Positions 24,892 to 32,790 of a stretch of 51,390 nucleotides of DNA are shown here, one piece after another. Source of the DNA: Spirochaetia bacterium (GTDB taxonomy: Bacteria > Spirochaetota > Leptospiria > Leptospirales > Leptonemataceae); the NCBI GenBank assembly GCA_021413825.1, contig JAIOPQ010000041.1:1-51390 (forward strand). The letters run 5' to 3'. Under the pieces are notes generated by a model. The model worked only from the letters and a program-made list of their open reading frames with translations. It was not told the DNA's origin and did not search any database. Each line of letters starts with the position of its first letter. Position 1 is the stretch's first letter. The translations under genes and the position numbers were made by a program.

Positions 24892-26148
24892 ATGCCTTCT
24901 CAATTACTCAAAACCAAAACAGAACGTAAATCTTCTATTAAAAGCAAAAGCAAAGCGACCCACCCGGTCGCATTGCTTGAAACCAAACTGGATGTTCAAA
25001 CCCGCGAGCTCTGGACTGCCAGACAACGCCAGATGCATCCAATGCATTACACTGTAAGCTATCGCGGGTCGTTTAAGCCAGAGCTGCCCGAATTCTTTAT
25101 TGGACGTTATTTGACGAAGCCCGGTCTTGTCCTGGATCCATTTGGTGGGCGGGGGACAACTGCAATCCAGGCAAATCTAATGGGCCACGCTGCAATTCAC
25201 AACGATTTGAATCCTGTTTCGATCTTCCTGGCTTCGTCCCGTCAGGCGATTCCGTCGATTACCTCATTGATTGAGTTTGCCGAATCCATGGACCTCAGCG
25301 CCAGGCTCGTTCCCACGGCAGAGGAGGAAGAAAAGCTTTCCCCTTTCTTCCATAGGGAGACATTACGAGAGCTACTTTGTTTGAGAAGAGCACTGCTTTC
25401 AAATTTTAATGATCCACATCACCGCTACATTGGTGTGACGGCCCTATCAAGGTTGCACGGGCATTCAGATGGATTCTTCAGCGTCTATTCCTTTCCACAG
25501 ATTTCAATCCTGCCGGGCGCGCAGCGTAAGAACAATGCGCGTCTGGGCCAGAAACCGGAATATAGAAGCATCAAAGAACGCATCATTCGTAAAATGAAAC
25601 GCGATTTATCTGTTGCCCTTCCTGAATCTTACAATGAATCCGCAAAGAAGAACATCTATCTCTCGTGTGACTCGGCGAAGTTGCGTGGCGTAAAATCCGG
25701 AACTGTGGATCTGGTCGTAACCTCACCGCCGTTTCTGGACAAAGTAGACTACATCACTGACAACTGGATGCGAGCCTGGTTTCTGGGCGTGGAAGATCGC
25801 GTAGCTGACATCGAACTGAGCGTAACCCCAAGCATGGATGAGTGGACTGGATTTATGAAGGCCACGTTTCTTGAAATGGGGCGAGTGCTGAGGGCCGGGG
25901 GACGCGCTGTATTTGAAGTCGGCGAAGTAAAGTCGCGCAGCCAGCTCTACAACCTCGAAGAGACTTTGGCGGGTCTCCTTCCGCTCGAAGTGGACGGGGG
26001 ACGCCTTGTAGTCGATGAAATCCTCGTAAATGAACAAAAGTTTACAAAACTGTCAAATTGCTGGGACGTTGCAAACAACGAAAAGGGCACAAACACCAAT
26101 CGCTGCCTCGTAATGCGAAAGATTCCCCTGCGGCAGTCCCGCAGCTGA
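24892..26148 (+). CDS. Solitary DNA methyltransferase (N4-cytosine/N6-adenine type)
   Basis: A 418-aa amino-methyltransferase that should transfer a methyl group from S-adenosylmethionine to a base in DNA. The AdoMet-binding motif I is LVLDPFGGRGTTAIQANLMG near residue 81, and the catalytic motif IV is DLVVTSPPFLDKVDYI near residue 276. Between them lies an insertion of about 170 residues that would hold target recognition. TSPPF favours N4-cytosine, though N6-adenine or an RNA substrate cannot be excluded because the motif I-then-IV order is also seen in Trm11-like enzymes. The N-terminus is very basic (KTERKSSIKSKSKATH). No restriction endonuclease or specificity gene is next to it, so it is an orphan. 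A dispersed palindromic repeat follows within 30 bp, a possible mark of past insertion. Confidence 0.82.
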   Translation: MPSQLLKTKTERKSSIKSKSKATHPVALLETKLDVQTRELWTARQRQMHPMHYTVSYRGSFKPELPEFFIGRYLTKPGLVLDPFGGRGTTAIQANLMGHAAIHNDLNPVSIFLASSRQAIPSITSLIEFAESMDLSARLVPTAEEEEKLSPFFHRETLRELLCLRRALLSNFNDPHHRYIGVTALSRLHGHSDGFFSVYSFPQISILPGAQRKNNARLGQKPEYRSIKERIIRKMKRDLSVALPESYNESAKKNIYLSCDSAKLRGVKSGTVDLVVTSPPFLDKVDYITDNWMRAWFLGVEDRVADIELSVTPSMDEWTGFMKATFLEMGRVLRAGGRAVFEVGEVKSRSQLYNLEETLAGLLPLEVDGGRLVVDEILVNEQKFTKLSNCWDVANNEKGTNTNRCLVMRKIPLRQSRS

Positions 26149-26177
26149 GGGAAATGAAGTAGACCCATTCAAAAATT

Positions 26178-26259
26178 AACCACAGATGGACGCCGATGCG
26201 AAGGGATGGGCATCATGCAGTTCCATCTGCTTGCCCTTATCTGTGCCCATCTGCGGTTT
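26178..26259. repeat. Palindromic intergenic repeat, copy 1
   Basis: Left arm AACCACAGATGGACGCCGAT (26178-26197) pairs imperfectly with right arm ATCTGTGCCCATCTGCGGTT (26239-26258), 16 of 20 positions agreeing. The core CCRCAGATGG recurs, both ways round, in the spacer after sucD. Between methyltransferase and flgG the region to 26366 holds nothing else beyond a GC-rich stretch. Confidence 0.6.
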
Positions 26260-26366
26260 GGTTTAGCGCCCCGCGTGCTGGGGTTCGTCTCGGGGGCTCG
26301 GCCCGCCGGTCGTTGGGATGCTGCAGGAATCGCTTATGCTCCCTGATGAAACTCCGAAGCTATAGT

Positions 26367-27164
26367 ATGCTTCGATCCCTATGGACCTCTGCCAGTGGCA
26401 TGGTCGCCCAACAATTTCATATTGATACAATCGCAAACAACCTTGCGAACGTGAACACATTCGGTTTTAAGAAAAACCGCGCTGATTTTGAGGATCTGGT
26501 CTATCAGCACCAGGTCCTGGCCGGCACACCTGCAACTGCAGTGTCGGAAATTCCGACCGGCGTATATGTGGGTCACGGGGTGCGCGTAGCTGCGACTCAG
26601 AAAATGTTCGAAATGGGAAGCATGCAGGCTACAGGAAATAAATTCGATATAGCGGTAGGTTCAGAAGTTGGGATGTTCAAAATCCTCATGCCGGACGGTG
26701 GGTTTGGTTATACTCGCGATGGATCGTTTAAGATCGATTCGCGTCAGCAGATCGTTACATCCAACGGATATCTGCTCGAACCCCCTATTACTCTTCCTCC
26801 AGGGGCTATCAATAGTTCTTTCCAGGTATCAGAAAACGGAGAGGCTACAGTAAAGATAGGCGACGATTTGCGTCCTACTCGAATCGGACAGATCGATCTG
26901 TATCGTTTTGTGAATCCTGCCGGGCTCCAGGCAATTGGCAAGAATCTCTTCAAAGAAACGGTTGCAAGCGGTCCAGAAATTCAGGGTACTCCTGGCCTGG
27001 AGGGCATGGGTGGCCTGGTTCAGGGCTTTGTTGAGATGTCTAACGTTAAGCTAGTAGAAGAAATGGTAAATATGATTGTAGCGCAACGTGCCTATGAATC
27101 CAATTCTAAGTCGATTATTACTTCCGATTCCATGCTTGGTACTGCGATCGGTATGAAACGATGA
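26367..27164 (+). CDS. flgG: Flagellar distal rod protein FlgG
   Basis: A 265-aa rod protein that forms the distal rod of the flagellar basal body. The N-terminus MLRSLWTSASGMVAQQFHID and the following TIANNLANVNTFGFKKNRADF carry the rod/hook family signature, and the C-terminus shows GGLVQGFVEMSNVKLVEEMV with NMIVAQRAYESNSKSI. The ATG at 26367 gives the family's usual length and beginning; an ATG seven codons upstream and longer in-frame starts run through a repeat and lack homology. It is first of five flagellar genes, overlapping flgA by 4 bp (ATGA). Protein is exported by the flagellar type III system, so it has no signal peptide. Confidence 0.95.
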   Translation: MLRSLWTSASGMVAQQFHIDTIANNLANVNTFGFKKNRADFEDLVYQHQVLAGTPATAVSEIPTGVYVGHGVRVAATQKMFEMGSMQATGNKFDIAVGSEVGMFKILMPDGGFGYTRDGSFKIDSRQQIVTSNGYLLEPPITLPPGAINSSFQVSENGEATVKIGDDLRPTRIGQIDLYRFVNPAGLQAIGKNLFKETVASGPEIQGTPGLEGMGGLVQGFVEMSNVKLVEEMVNMIVAQRAYESNSKSIITSDSMLGTAIGMKR

Positions 27165-28084
27165 TTCGAGCCCTTCCGGTTCTGATACTTCTGTGGGTCG
27201 CGCCAGCATTCGGCTATCAGATGTATCTTGAACCGGTTGCCCGCGTCCGTGCGGAGCGTGTCCTTTTGCGCGATGTTGCAAGGCTTGAGGGTGGGGGACC
27301 AGGTGACCAGGTTCTGCTTGGGAAAATAAGCGAACCTTACTATCTCAGTCGCGAGGAATTACAGACAACGGTAAAGGAAAAGCCTGAGGCGATATTTGGT
27401 CCAGGGGTCTGGGTAGTCCCGCTTACTAAGAAGCTAACGTCGATCGAAGTCCTGGATCAACTGAAACTGGCTATTCGACGTCTTCCCGGTGGAGATGACT
27501 TCTTGTCCAAACACACCCTCAAAGTAGCGTCCGAGCTTGAAACTTCCTCCGGATCGGCCATGGTATTCAGACTTCCAGCGCGCGCTTCGCAGTTGAGCGC
27601 CGGGCGCCGCATTATTTCAGCCGACATGATAGTGCCGGATAACGGTAAGGATCGCACGCTGATGCGTCAGCAAATCGACGTTGAAATTGCCAAACGAGTG
27701 CGCGTTCCTGTGGCTGCCCGGGATCTGCGCCGTGGTGAAACCATCAAAGCCGGTGATTTTCGTCTGGTTACCCGGGAACTTACCACAGACAATGAGAGAT
27801 TTGCCTCTGAGAATCCGGTTGGCCAGCGTGTCCTTTCTGACGTGGAGGAGGGCAAAACGCTCCATTCCTCAGAGGTGCAGCACTTCCCGACAGTTCGGCG
27901 GGGACAATCGCTCACTCTCGTCCACCAGACCCCGGGAATTGTGCTAAAATGCCGGTCTACGGCCTTACAGGACGGGGAGCCAGGCGGCCGGATCGACGTT
28001 AGAATTGTTCTCCCTTCCGGCCAAAAGTCCGATATTAGAAAGGCTGATGTCGTCGATGAGAAAACTGCTGTCCTTGCCAGGTAG
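27161..28084 (+). CDS. flgA: Flagellar P-ring assembly chaperone FlgA
   Basis: A 307-aa periplasmic protein needed for assembling FlgI into the P-ring. The signal peptide MIRALPVLILLWVAPAFG is clear. The C-terminal half is the SAF-type domain of FlgA: RVPVAARDLRRGETIKAGDF, then VGQRVLSDVEEGKTLHSSEV and RRGQSLTLVHQTPGIVLKCR. The N-terminal half (about 25-170) is the less conserved FlgA first domain. It overlaps flgG by 4 bp and flgH by about 38 bp, so ring-assembly genes are translationally coupled. Confidence 0.9.
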   Translation: MIRALPVLILLWVAPAFGYQMYLEPVARVRAERVLLRDVARLEGGGPGDQVLLGKISEPYYLSREELQTTVKEKPEAIFGPGVWVVPLTKKLTSIEVLDQLKLAIRRLPGGDDFLSKHTLKVASELETSSGSAMVFRLPARASQLSAGRRIISADMIVPDNGKDRTLMRQQIDVEIAKRVRVPVAARDLRRGETIKAGDFRLVTRELTTDNERFASENPVGQRVLSDVEEGKTLHSSEVQHFPTVRRGQSLTLVHQTPGIVLKCRSTALQDGEPGGRIDVRIVLPSGQKSDIRKADVVDEKTAVLAR

Positions 28085-28748
28085 ATTGGTCCACGCAAAA
28101 AGCGGGAGTCTCCTGTTACTGGCCTTCTATATCCTTGGGACGGCCCTTGTTGCGCGTGACCTCTGGGTAGATCACAACCCGTACGATCCAACCAGCAGAA
28201 TTGTGGAAGGGACTGTGCTTAAGCTTTCAGTCGATGAGTCCATGATTGTTGACTATGAGTTTCTCGGAAACAACAACGAAGAAGCAAAGGTGAAGTTAAC
28301 GCCGGATAAATCCATTACTGATTTCCTTCCACCGGCGAATATCGATCGAAACATTTCAGGCCGCCAGGAATCGCGTGCGCGCGGCCGCAATAAAGTAACG
28401 TTTCGTATGGGCGTGACAGTTTCACGCGTGGAAGGGGACACAATCGAATTCAGCGGTTCACGTCTAATAGCCCCGGACGACGGAAAGAGCCGTTCACAGT
28501 TCCAGGTTTCAGGCCAGGTGCATAGACAGGATATCAACGGGAACCGCATCATCAAGTCTGGTGACGTGGCAGGCTTGCAAATCCTGATGCGCGGTGGCCC
28601 AATCCCGCAGAACAAGAACCTGCCAATGAAAAACCAGGCCGATCCAAACGGAGTGGCGCAACCTTCTGCAGCTCCAACGCCGGCCGAAAAAGAACAAATG
28701 CTTCTGCAATATCTGAATCGCATCCTGGGCGAATCGAGGGACTTCTAA
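28047..28748 (+). CDS. flgH: Flagellar L-ring protein FlgH
   Basis: A 233-aa protein of the FlgH family, which forms the outer-membrane L-ring around the rod in diderms. Family features are RDLWVDHNPYDPTSRIVEGT, a central SRARGRNKVTFRMGVTVSRV and a C-terminal GDVAGLQILMRGGPIPQN followed by a Pro/Ala tail. The start is chosen at the ATG 28047, with AGAAAGG close upstream; an ATG three codons later is possible. Classical FlgH is a lipoprotein with Cys after the signal. Here the hydrophobic N-terminus (SLLLLAFYILGTALVARDLW) has no Cys, so it is probably cleaved by signal peptidase I or left anchored. Spirochaete flagella do not cross the outer membrane, so the location of this ring is of interest. 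Confidence 0.88.
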   Translation: MSSMRKLLSLPGRLVHAKSGSLLLLAFYILGTALVARDLWVDHNPYDPTSRIVEGTVLKLSVDESMIVDYEFLGNNNEEAKVKLTPDKSITDFLPPANIDRNISGRQESRARGRNKVTFRMGVTVSRVEGDTIEFSGSRLIAPDDGKSRSQFQVSGQVHRQDINGNRIIKSGDVAGLQILMRGGPIPQNKNLPMKNQADPNGVAQPSAAPTPAEKEQMLLQYLNRILGESRDF

Positions 28749-29887
28749 TGCCGGGCCGTCTTGTGATGCTTGTAATGGCTCTGGTTCTAACGGGTGGAGC
28801 GGTCGCTCAGGCCCAGGAAAAGGTTGAGACCAAACAGGAAAAGAAAGATCAGAATGGTGTGCGCCTTAAGGACATTGCACGCGTGCAGGGAGTAAGATCC
28901 AATCAGCTGCTTGGCTATGGAATTGTTGTAGGGCTTGCTGGCACCGGTGATTCTAAAAGCAAGATGGGCGAAGAGTCAGTGCGGAGCCTGCTTGGAAGTC
29001 TTGGTCAGCGTCTGGATGCTGGAAGTCTGCAGGCGCGGAACGTAGCTGCAGTTCTTGTAACCGCAGAAGTAGGGGCGTTTGCAAATCGCGGCGATCGTTT
29101 AAATGCAACTGTTTCTTCAATTGGAGACGCGAAGTCCCTTGAAGGTGGAGTGCTGATTCAAACTCCAATGCAGGCCGGCGACGGAAAGATCTACGGCGTA
29201 GCGCAGGGTGCTGTAACCATGGGTGGCCAGAGCAGTTCTGGATCATCTAGAAGTGCACGCGGTCGCACGGTTGGAACGGTAATGAATGCAGTGAGTATTG
29301 AGAAAGAGATTCAGTCGACGTTTGTCTTTGAATATAAGCGAGATAAAAATGAAAAAGGCGAAAAGATAGATCCACCTCAAACGGTTCGTAAAATTCGCGT
29401 AACGTTAAACGACTTTGATTTCCAGACTGCAAGCGATGCCCGAAACAAACTTTCAAACGTCTTTCCTGCGGCTAAACCTGCCATCGAGAATGGTTCAATA
29501 ACTCTCGAAGTTCCACCGGACAAAGACGTGATAACATTTATTGCTGAGGTGGAAGATGTCCGTCTTGTTCCAAAATATCGTGCTCGCATTGTTGTAAACG
29601 AGCGCACCGGAGCCATTGTAATGGGCGGGGACGTGCGTGTAGATCCGGTTGCAGTATCGCGCGGAGGCATGGACTTGATTGTGGCTGGAAATCCGTATCC
29701 CAATGGGATTCAGCTAGCCACGCAAAACAAAGAAAACAAAAATTCGATGCAGACTCTTTCAGGCGCATCGGTTCAAGAGATTATGGACGCACTTAACACA
29801 ATGGGAGCCGGGGTTCGGGATATCATTTCAATTTTAGAGGCACTGCGTGATTCAGGCGCATTGCATGCAGAACTAATTGTTCAGTGA
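28748..29887 (+). CDS. flgI: Flagellar P-ring protein FlgI
   Basis: A 379-aa P-ring protein that forms the peptidoglycan-level bushing of the rod. The signal peptide spans about residues 1-22 (ending AVAQAQ). The family blocks are present: VRLKDIARVQGVRSNQLLGY, GIVVGLAGTGDS, VAAVLVTAEVGAFANRGDRL, SLEGGVLIQTPMQAGDGKIY, VNERTGAIVMGGDVRVDPVA and the C-terminal AGVRDIISILEALRDSGALH. Length matches the family. It overlaps the flgH stop by one base (TAATG) and precedes flgJ by 6 bp. Confidence 0.96.
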   Translation: MPGRLVMLVMALVLTGGAVAQAQEKVETKQEKKDQNGVRLKDIARVQGVRSNQLLGYGIVVGLAGTGDSKSKMGEESVRSLLGSLGQRLDAGSLQARNVAAVLVTAEVGAFANRGDRLNATVSSIGDAKSLEGGVLIQTPMQAGDGKIYGVAQGAVTMGGQSSSGSSRSARGRTVGTVMNAVSIEKEIQSTFVFEYKRDKNEKGEKIDPPQTVRKIRVTLNDFDFQTASDARNKLSNVFPAAKPAIENGSITLEVPPDKDVITFIAEVEDVRLVPKYRARIVVNERTGAIVMGGDVRVDPVAVSRGGMDLIVAGNPYPNGIQLATQNKENKNSMQTLSGASVQEIMDALNTMGAGVRDIISILEALRDSGALHAELIVQ

Positions 29888-29893
29888 GGCTAT

Positions 29894-30505
29894 ATGGATA
29901 TCGGAAACATTGATAAAGGCCTGGATTTTGCAAACCTCCGCAGTACAGCCAGGCCAGGAAGCTCGTCGTTTGAAAAGTTGATGCGGGAATCTAAGAAGGA
30001 AATCGAGTCGAGAGAGAACCGCAATAATGAGATGCAGAAATATTTTCCAGGTCTCACAAAGAATCCTGATCACTCCTCTTTGCCCGGGGTAACCAGCACA
30101 GATCTAAATTCACGGGCAGCTACTCCGCGCGCTGACATTGCAACATATGTTCGCAAAACCGACGAACAGATTCGCGAGGAGGTTGCAAGTAGCCCGGAGC
30201 GCAAGAAGCTCTATGAATCGGCCCAGGAATTCCAGTCTCTATTGCTTGGGCAAATGCTCGGTGCAATGCGTAAGAATCTCCACAAAGAGAATGAACTCTT
30301 AAACGGGGGCAGAACAGAAGAAATCTTCGAAGACTATCTGTACGATGAGTATTCCAAAGCAATGTCAAAGCAGCCTGGCTTTAATCTGTCGGACGAAATC
30401 TACCGCCAGCTTACGGCAAACCTGCCTCCTGCAACTGACGTCAAGGTAATGCTTCCTTCTGGCCTGAGTAGCGAACAACTGCACCAGCGCGGCCCAGGGC
30501 TGTAA
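29894..30505 (+). CDS. flgJ: Rod-cap protein FlgJ, rod-binding domain only
   Basis: A 203-aa protein. Residues about 100-175 are the FlgJ N-terminal rod-binding domain: KLYESAQEFQSLLLGQMLGA then MRKNLHKENELLNGGRTEEI and the ending SKQPGFNLSDEIYRQL. The muramidase domain found fused in Gammaproteobacteria is missing, as usual outside that group; a separate peptidoglycan hydrolase must open the wall. The first 95 residues are polar and probably disordered. It closes the operon 6 bp after flgI and has an SD GAGG just upstream. The next gene (panB) is convergent. Confidence 0.88.
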   Translation: MDIGNIDKGLDFANLRSTARPGSSSFEKLMRESKKEIESRENRNNEMQKYFPGLTKNPDHSSLPGVTSTDLNSRAATPRADIATYVRKTDEQIREEVASSPERKKLYESAQEFQSLLLGQMLGAMRKNLHKENELLNGGRTEEIFEDYLYDEYSKAMSKQPGFNLSDEIYRQLTANLPPATDVKVMLPSGLSSEQLHQRGPGL

Positions 30506-30539
30506 AACGCCGATTCTGTGGATCTGCCCCTAACGTTTT

Positions 30540-31310
30540 CTAGCCCGTAACTGAGCTATGAAAGTCGTTTAGAGCACCCAGGATTTCTGGCGCAAGATCA
30601 CGCTTCCGCATTGCATGACGCGGTCTGAAATCCGGATCAAGTCCGAGCACATCGTGTAGTACCTGAACCTGACCGTCCGTCTGAGACCCGGAAGCAATTC
30701 CAATGGTTGGAATCTTGACTGCCTTTGTCATTTGTGCTGCAACGTCTTCCATTACCAGTTCCAGGACCATTGCGAAGCAACCTGCTTGTTCAAGTGCTCG
30801 CGCCTGTTCAACCAGCTCTTCGGGAAATACTTTACCTTGCTTACTATACCCACCGAGAGTGTGCACGCTCTGCGGTAAGAATCCAAGATGACCCATTACA
30901 GGCACGCCTATTGACGTTAGGTGGCGAATCACTTCGAGTGCGAAATCCTGAGCTCCTTCAAGTTTAACTGCATCGGCGCCGCATTCCTTCATTAAACGAA
31001 CTGCAGCCGCAACAGCCTGTTCGTCCGAAACTTGATACGATCCAAACGGCAGGTCAGCTACCAGGAATTTTGAAGTACCGCGGCGAACCATCGAGGCGTG
31101 ATAGATGATTTCATCGAGCGTAACGGGCAGGGTGGAACCTTTTCCCTGGACTACCATCCCAAGCGAATCTCCAACCAAAATTGAATCGACGGATGTGCGA
31201 TCGATCAGGCGCGCCATGGTATGATCGTAAGCTGTGATCATTGTAATACGCTTTGACATGCGTTTTCTATTAGTCCAATCTGCGGGATACTTTAGCGGAG
31301 TTTCATTCAT
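30540..31310 (-). CDS. panB: 3-methyl-2-oxobutanoate hydroxymethyltransferase
   Basis: A 256-aa TIM-barrel enzyme making ketopantoate from 2-oxoisovalerate and methylenetetrahydrofolate, the first committed step of pantothenate and coenzyme A synthesis. Blocks seen: KRITMITAYDHTMARLIDRT, VDSILVGDSLGMVVQGKGST, ADLPFGSYQVSDEQAV, ADAVKLEGAQDF, VPVMGHLGFLPQSVHTLGGY and IGIASGSQTDGQVQVLHDVL. The last block usually reads GIGAG; the Gly-to-Ala change looks tolerable. Metal-binding Asp and Glu positions are kept. The start codon overlaps the stop of the preceding gene by a few bases, so it is the last gene of the TonB-receptor operon. Confidence 0.95.
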   Translation of the reverse strand: MNETPLKYPADWTNRKRMSKRITMITAYDHTMARLIDRTSVDSILVGDSLGMVVQGKGSTLPVTLDEIIYHASMVRRGTSKFLVADLPFGSYQVSDEQAVAAAVRLMKECGADAVKLEGAQDFALEVIRHLTSIGVPVMGHLGFLPQSVHTLGGYSKQGKVFPEELVEQARALEQAGCFAMVLELVMEDVAAQMTKAVKIPTIGIASGSQTDGQVQVLHDVLGLDPDFRPRHAMRKRDLAPEILGALNDFHSSVTG

Positions 31311-32020
31311 TGCTTTGCCGACCAGGTAGTTACGTTTGAGCTCGCGTCGCTATCAATATAGTCGATTTCTCGGATTGCGACGTTGTGAAAGTACTTTTTT
31401 CCAGGGTAGATAGAGAGTACGGTCACCTTTAATATCCACAGCTTCACATTCTCGGGATACCCTGTGGAACTCTCCGCCATTGGAATGGGCAGTTGAATCG
31501 TGTAGTCCCTGGAATCAGGGAACGTCAGCGTGGACTGCCAGATTACATGTGCATCGGGGATAAGGTTTTCTACATCAGGATCATTGGCTCGCCGTGCAAG
31601 CATTGCAATTCGCACTTCTCTGGGTCTGGCATAGTCCTCAAAATCGGCTGGTGCGGCGGGGCCGTTCAGGAAATGAAGGGATGTTGGTTTGCGGCTAACG
31701 GGTGGGTTACCCGGAAAATGAGATAGCGCCAGGTCTGCCAGAAAATGCGTGCCCTCGGGATGATCAGAGGGAAAGTACAGTGTGGAAAAGGTTTTTGGAT
31801 CACCATCCAGAACCAGGCGTGCGGATCCCTCTCGATTATTGGCCAGCACAAAATGCTCTTCATCGCCGGAGGACAATACGATTCTTCCGCGCCGCAACGT
31901 ATCAGAGGAAAGGGTCGGTGCAAACTTTGTCCCCTGCAGCCAGGCAAGACCGCTAACGAAAACTGCAACCATCAGCCCGACCCAAATGCCCTTATGGCCA
32001 CTGCCTGACTGATCGGCCAT
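31307..32020 (-). CDS. Membrane-anchored protein of unknown function
   Basis: A 237-aa protein with one N-terminal hydrophobic helix (about residues 10-26, GIWVGLMVAVFVSGLAWL) and a large domain outside the membrane. The domain has a beta-rich pattern: ARLVLDGDPKTFSTLYFPSD near residue 65 and a C-terminal KKYFHNVAIREIDYIDSD. Starting with a strand ending in LDGD and ending in a strand IREIDYID is typical of galactose-binding (discoidin-like) folds in spirochaete envelope proteins, so that fold is suggested at low confidence. It overlaps panB downstream and the Cys-rich lipoprotein gene upstream (TGATG), placing it firmly in the operon. Confidence 0.7.
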   Translation of the reverse strand: MADQSGSGHKGIWVGLMVAVFVSGLAWLQGTKFAPTLSSDTLRRGRIVLSSGDEEHFVLANNREGSARLVLDGDPKTFSTLYFPSDHPEGTHFLADLALSHFPGNPPVSRKPTSLHFLNGPAAPADFEDYARPREVRIAMLARRANDPDVENLIPDAHVIWQSTLTFPDSRDYTIQLPIPMAESSTGYPENVKLWILKVTVLSIYPGKKYFHNVAIREIDYIDSDASSNVTTWSAKQ

Positions 32021-32790
32021 CAGAGTGCTCCGGTAAAATCAAACGAGCTGGCCATTGCTTTCTCCGTTGAGGAGCAATTGTTGGGAGCGGCGGCACTTCC
32101 GTAATTACAAACGGTTTCAAGGATTAGCGTTCCTGCAGCATAGTCAATTGCCGCCTGACGTTCCCAGCTTGCCAGCGTTAGCCCGCTAAAACAGCTTGTT
32201 TGTCCCAGCTGGCGCGCCTGCCATGCAAGTACTCCCCTTGGAGAAAGCAGGAAATTCACTTGATCCCGGTTTGCAAGCTTAGCCGTGTTTGCATTTCCAG
32301 TAACTCCGCAGTCGTCGATTACGTTGTGACTAAAGATTGTAGTTGAATCATTGATTTGTGCAACCGTAGACGCCTTGAAGCCTGGAAGTGGATACGTCGA
32401 AAGCTGCGTGGCTGCAGCCGTGCTTGTGGCGCATGCGGGAGCGTCCGAGGTATAATAGCCCCATTCCCCGCGATAGCGACTCTGCGTCTCCGGCAATACA
32501 ACAATCCGTCCGTAAACAAGCGGAAAGATGGCAACTGCTGCCGCCCGCGTGAAGAATCCCTGGTCTGAATTGCAGAGTGATCGAGGGGCGCGACTGCAAT
32601 ACAATTGGCCTGAGTTGGTCGTGGTTTTATAACTGCGCGCGCAATTTCCAGTATCAAGATAGAGGAAGGAAAGAAGTGCGAGGCTCAGCTGAGCTTGATC
32701 CTTGTCTTTATCCTGCTGATTGGTTTGGCCACAGCCAGATAGAGCAAGTAAAATAGAGATGAGGAGGACCAGGTATGCTGAGTGTTTCAA
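32020..32790 (-). CDS. Cys-rich lipoprotein coupled to the TonB receptor
   Basis: A 256-aa protein with a clear lipoprotein signal MKHSAYLVLLISILLALSGC (Cys20) and a polar tether QTNQQDKDKDQ. The mature chain contains eight more Cys (TGNC, QLYC, RSLC, APAC, DDC, QTSC, ETVC, NNC), an even number that could form four disulfides in the periplasm or at the surface. No known domain was recognised. Its ATG overlaps the TonB receptor's stop by 4 bp (ATGA), so the two are made together; a lipoprotein lid or ligand-capturing partner for the receptor is an attractive inference. Confidence 0.75.
   Translation of the reverse strand: MKHSAYLVLLISILLALSGCGQTNQQDKDKDQAQLSLALLSFLYLDTGNCARSYKTTTNSGQLYCSRAPRSLCNSDQGFFTRAAAVAIFPLVYGRIVVLPETQSRYRGEWGYYTSDAPACATSTAAATQLSTYPLPGFKASTVAQINDSTTIFSHNVIDDCGVTGNANTAKLANRDQVNFLLSPRGVLAWQARQLGQTSCFSGLTLASWERQAAIDYAAGTLILETVCNYGSAAAPNNCSSTEKAMASSFDFTGAL

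Noticed and set aside
26196..26366. Extension of FlgG upstream of 26367
   Set aside because: It runs through the palindromic repeat, is Cys/Arg-rich and unlike FlgG, which begins at MLRSLW.
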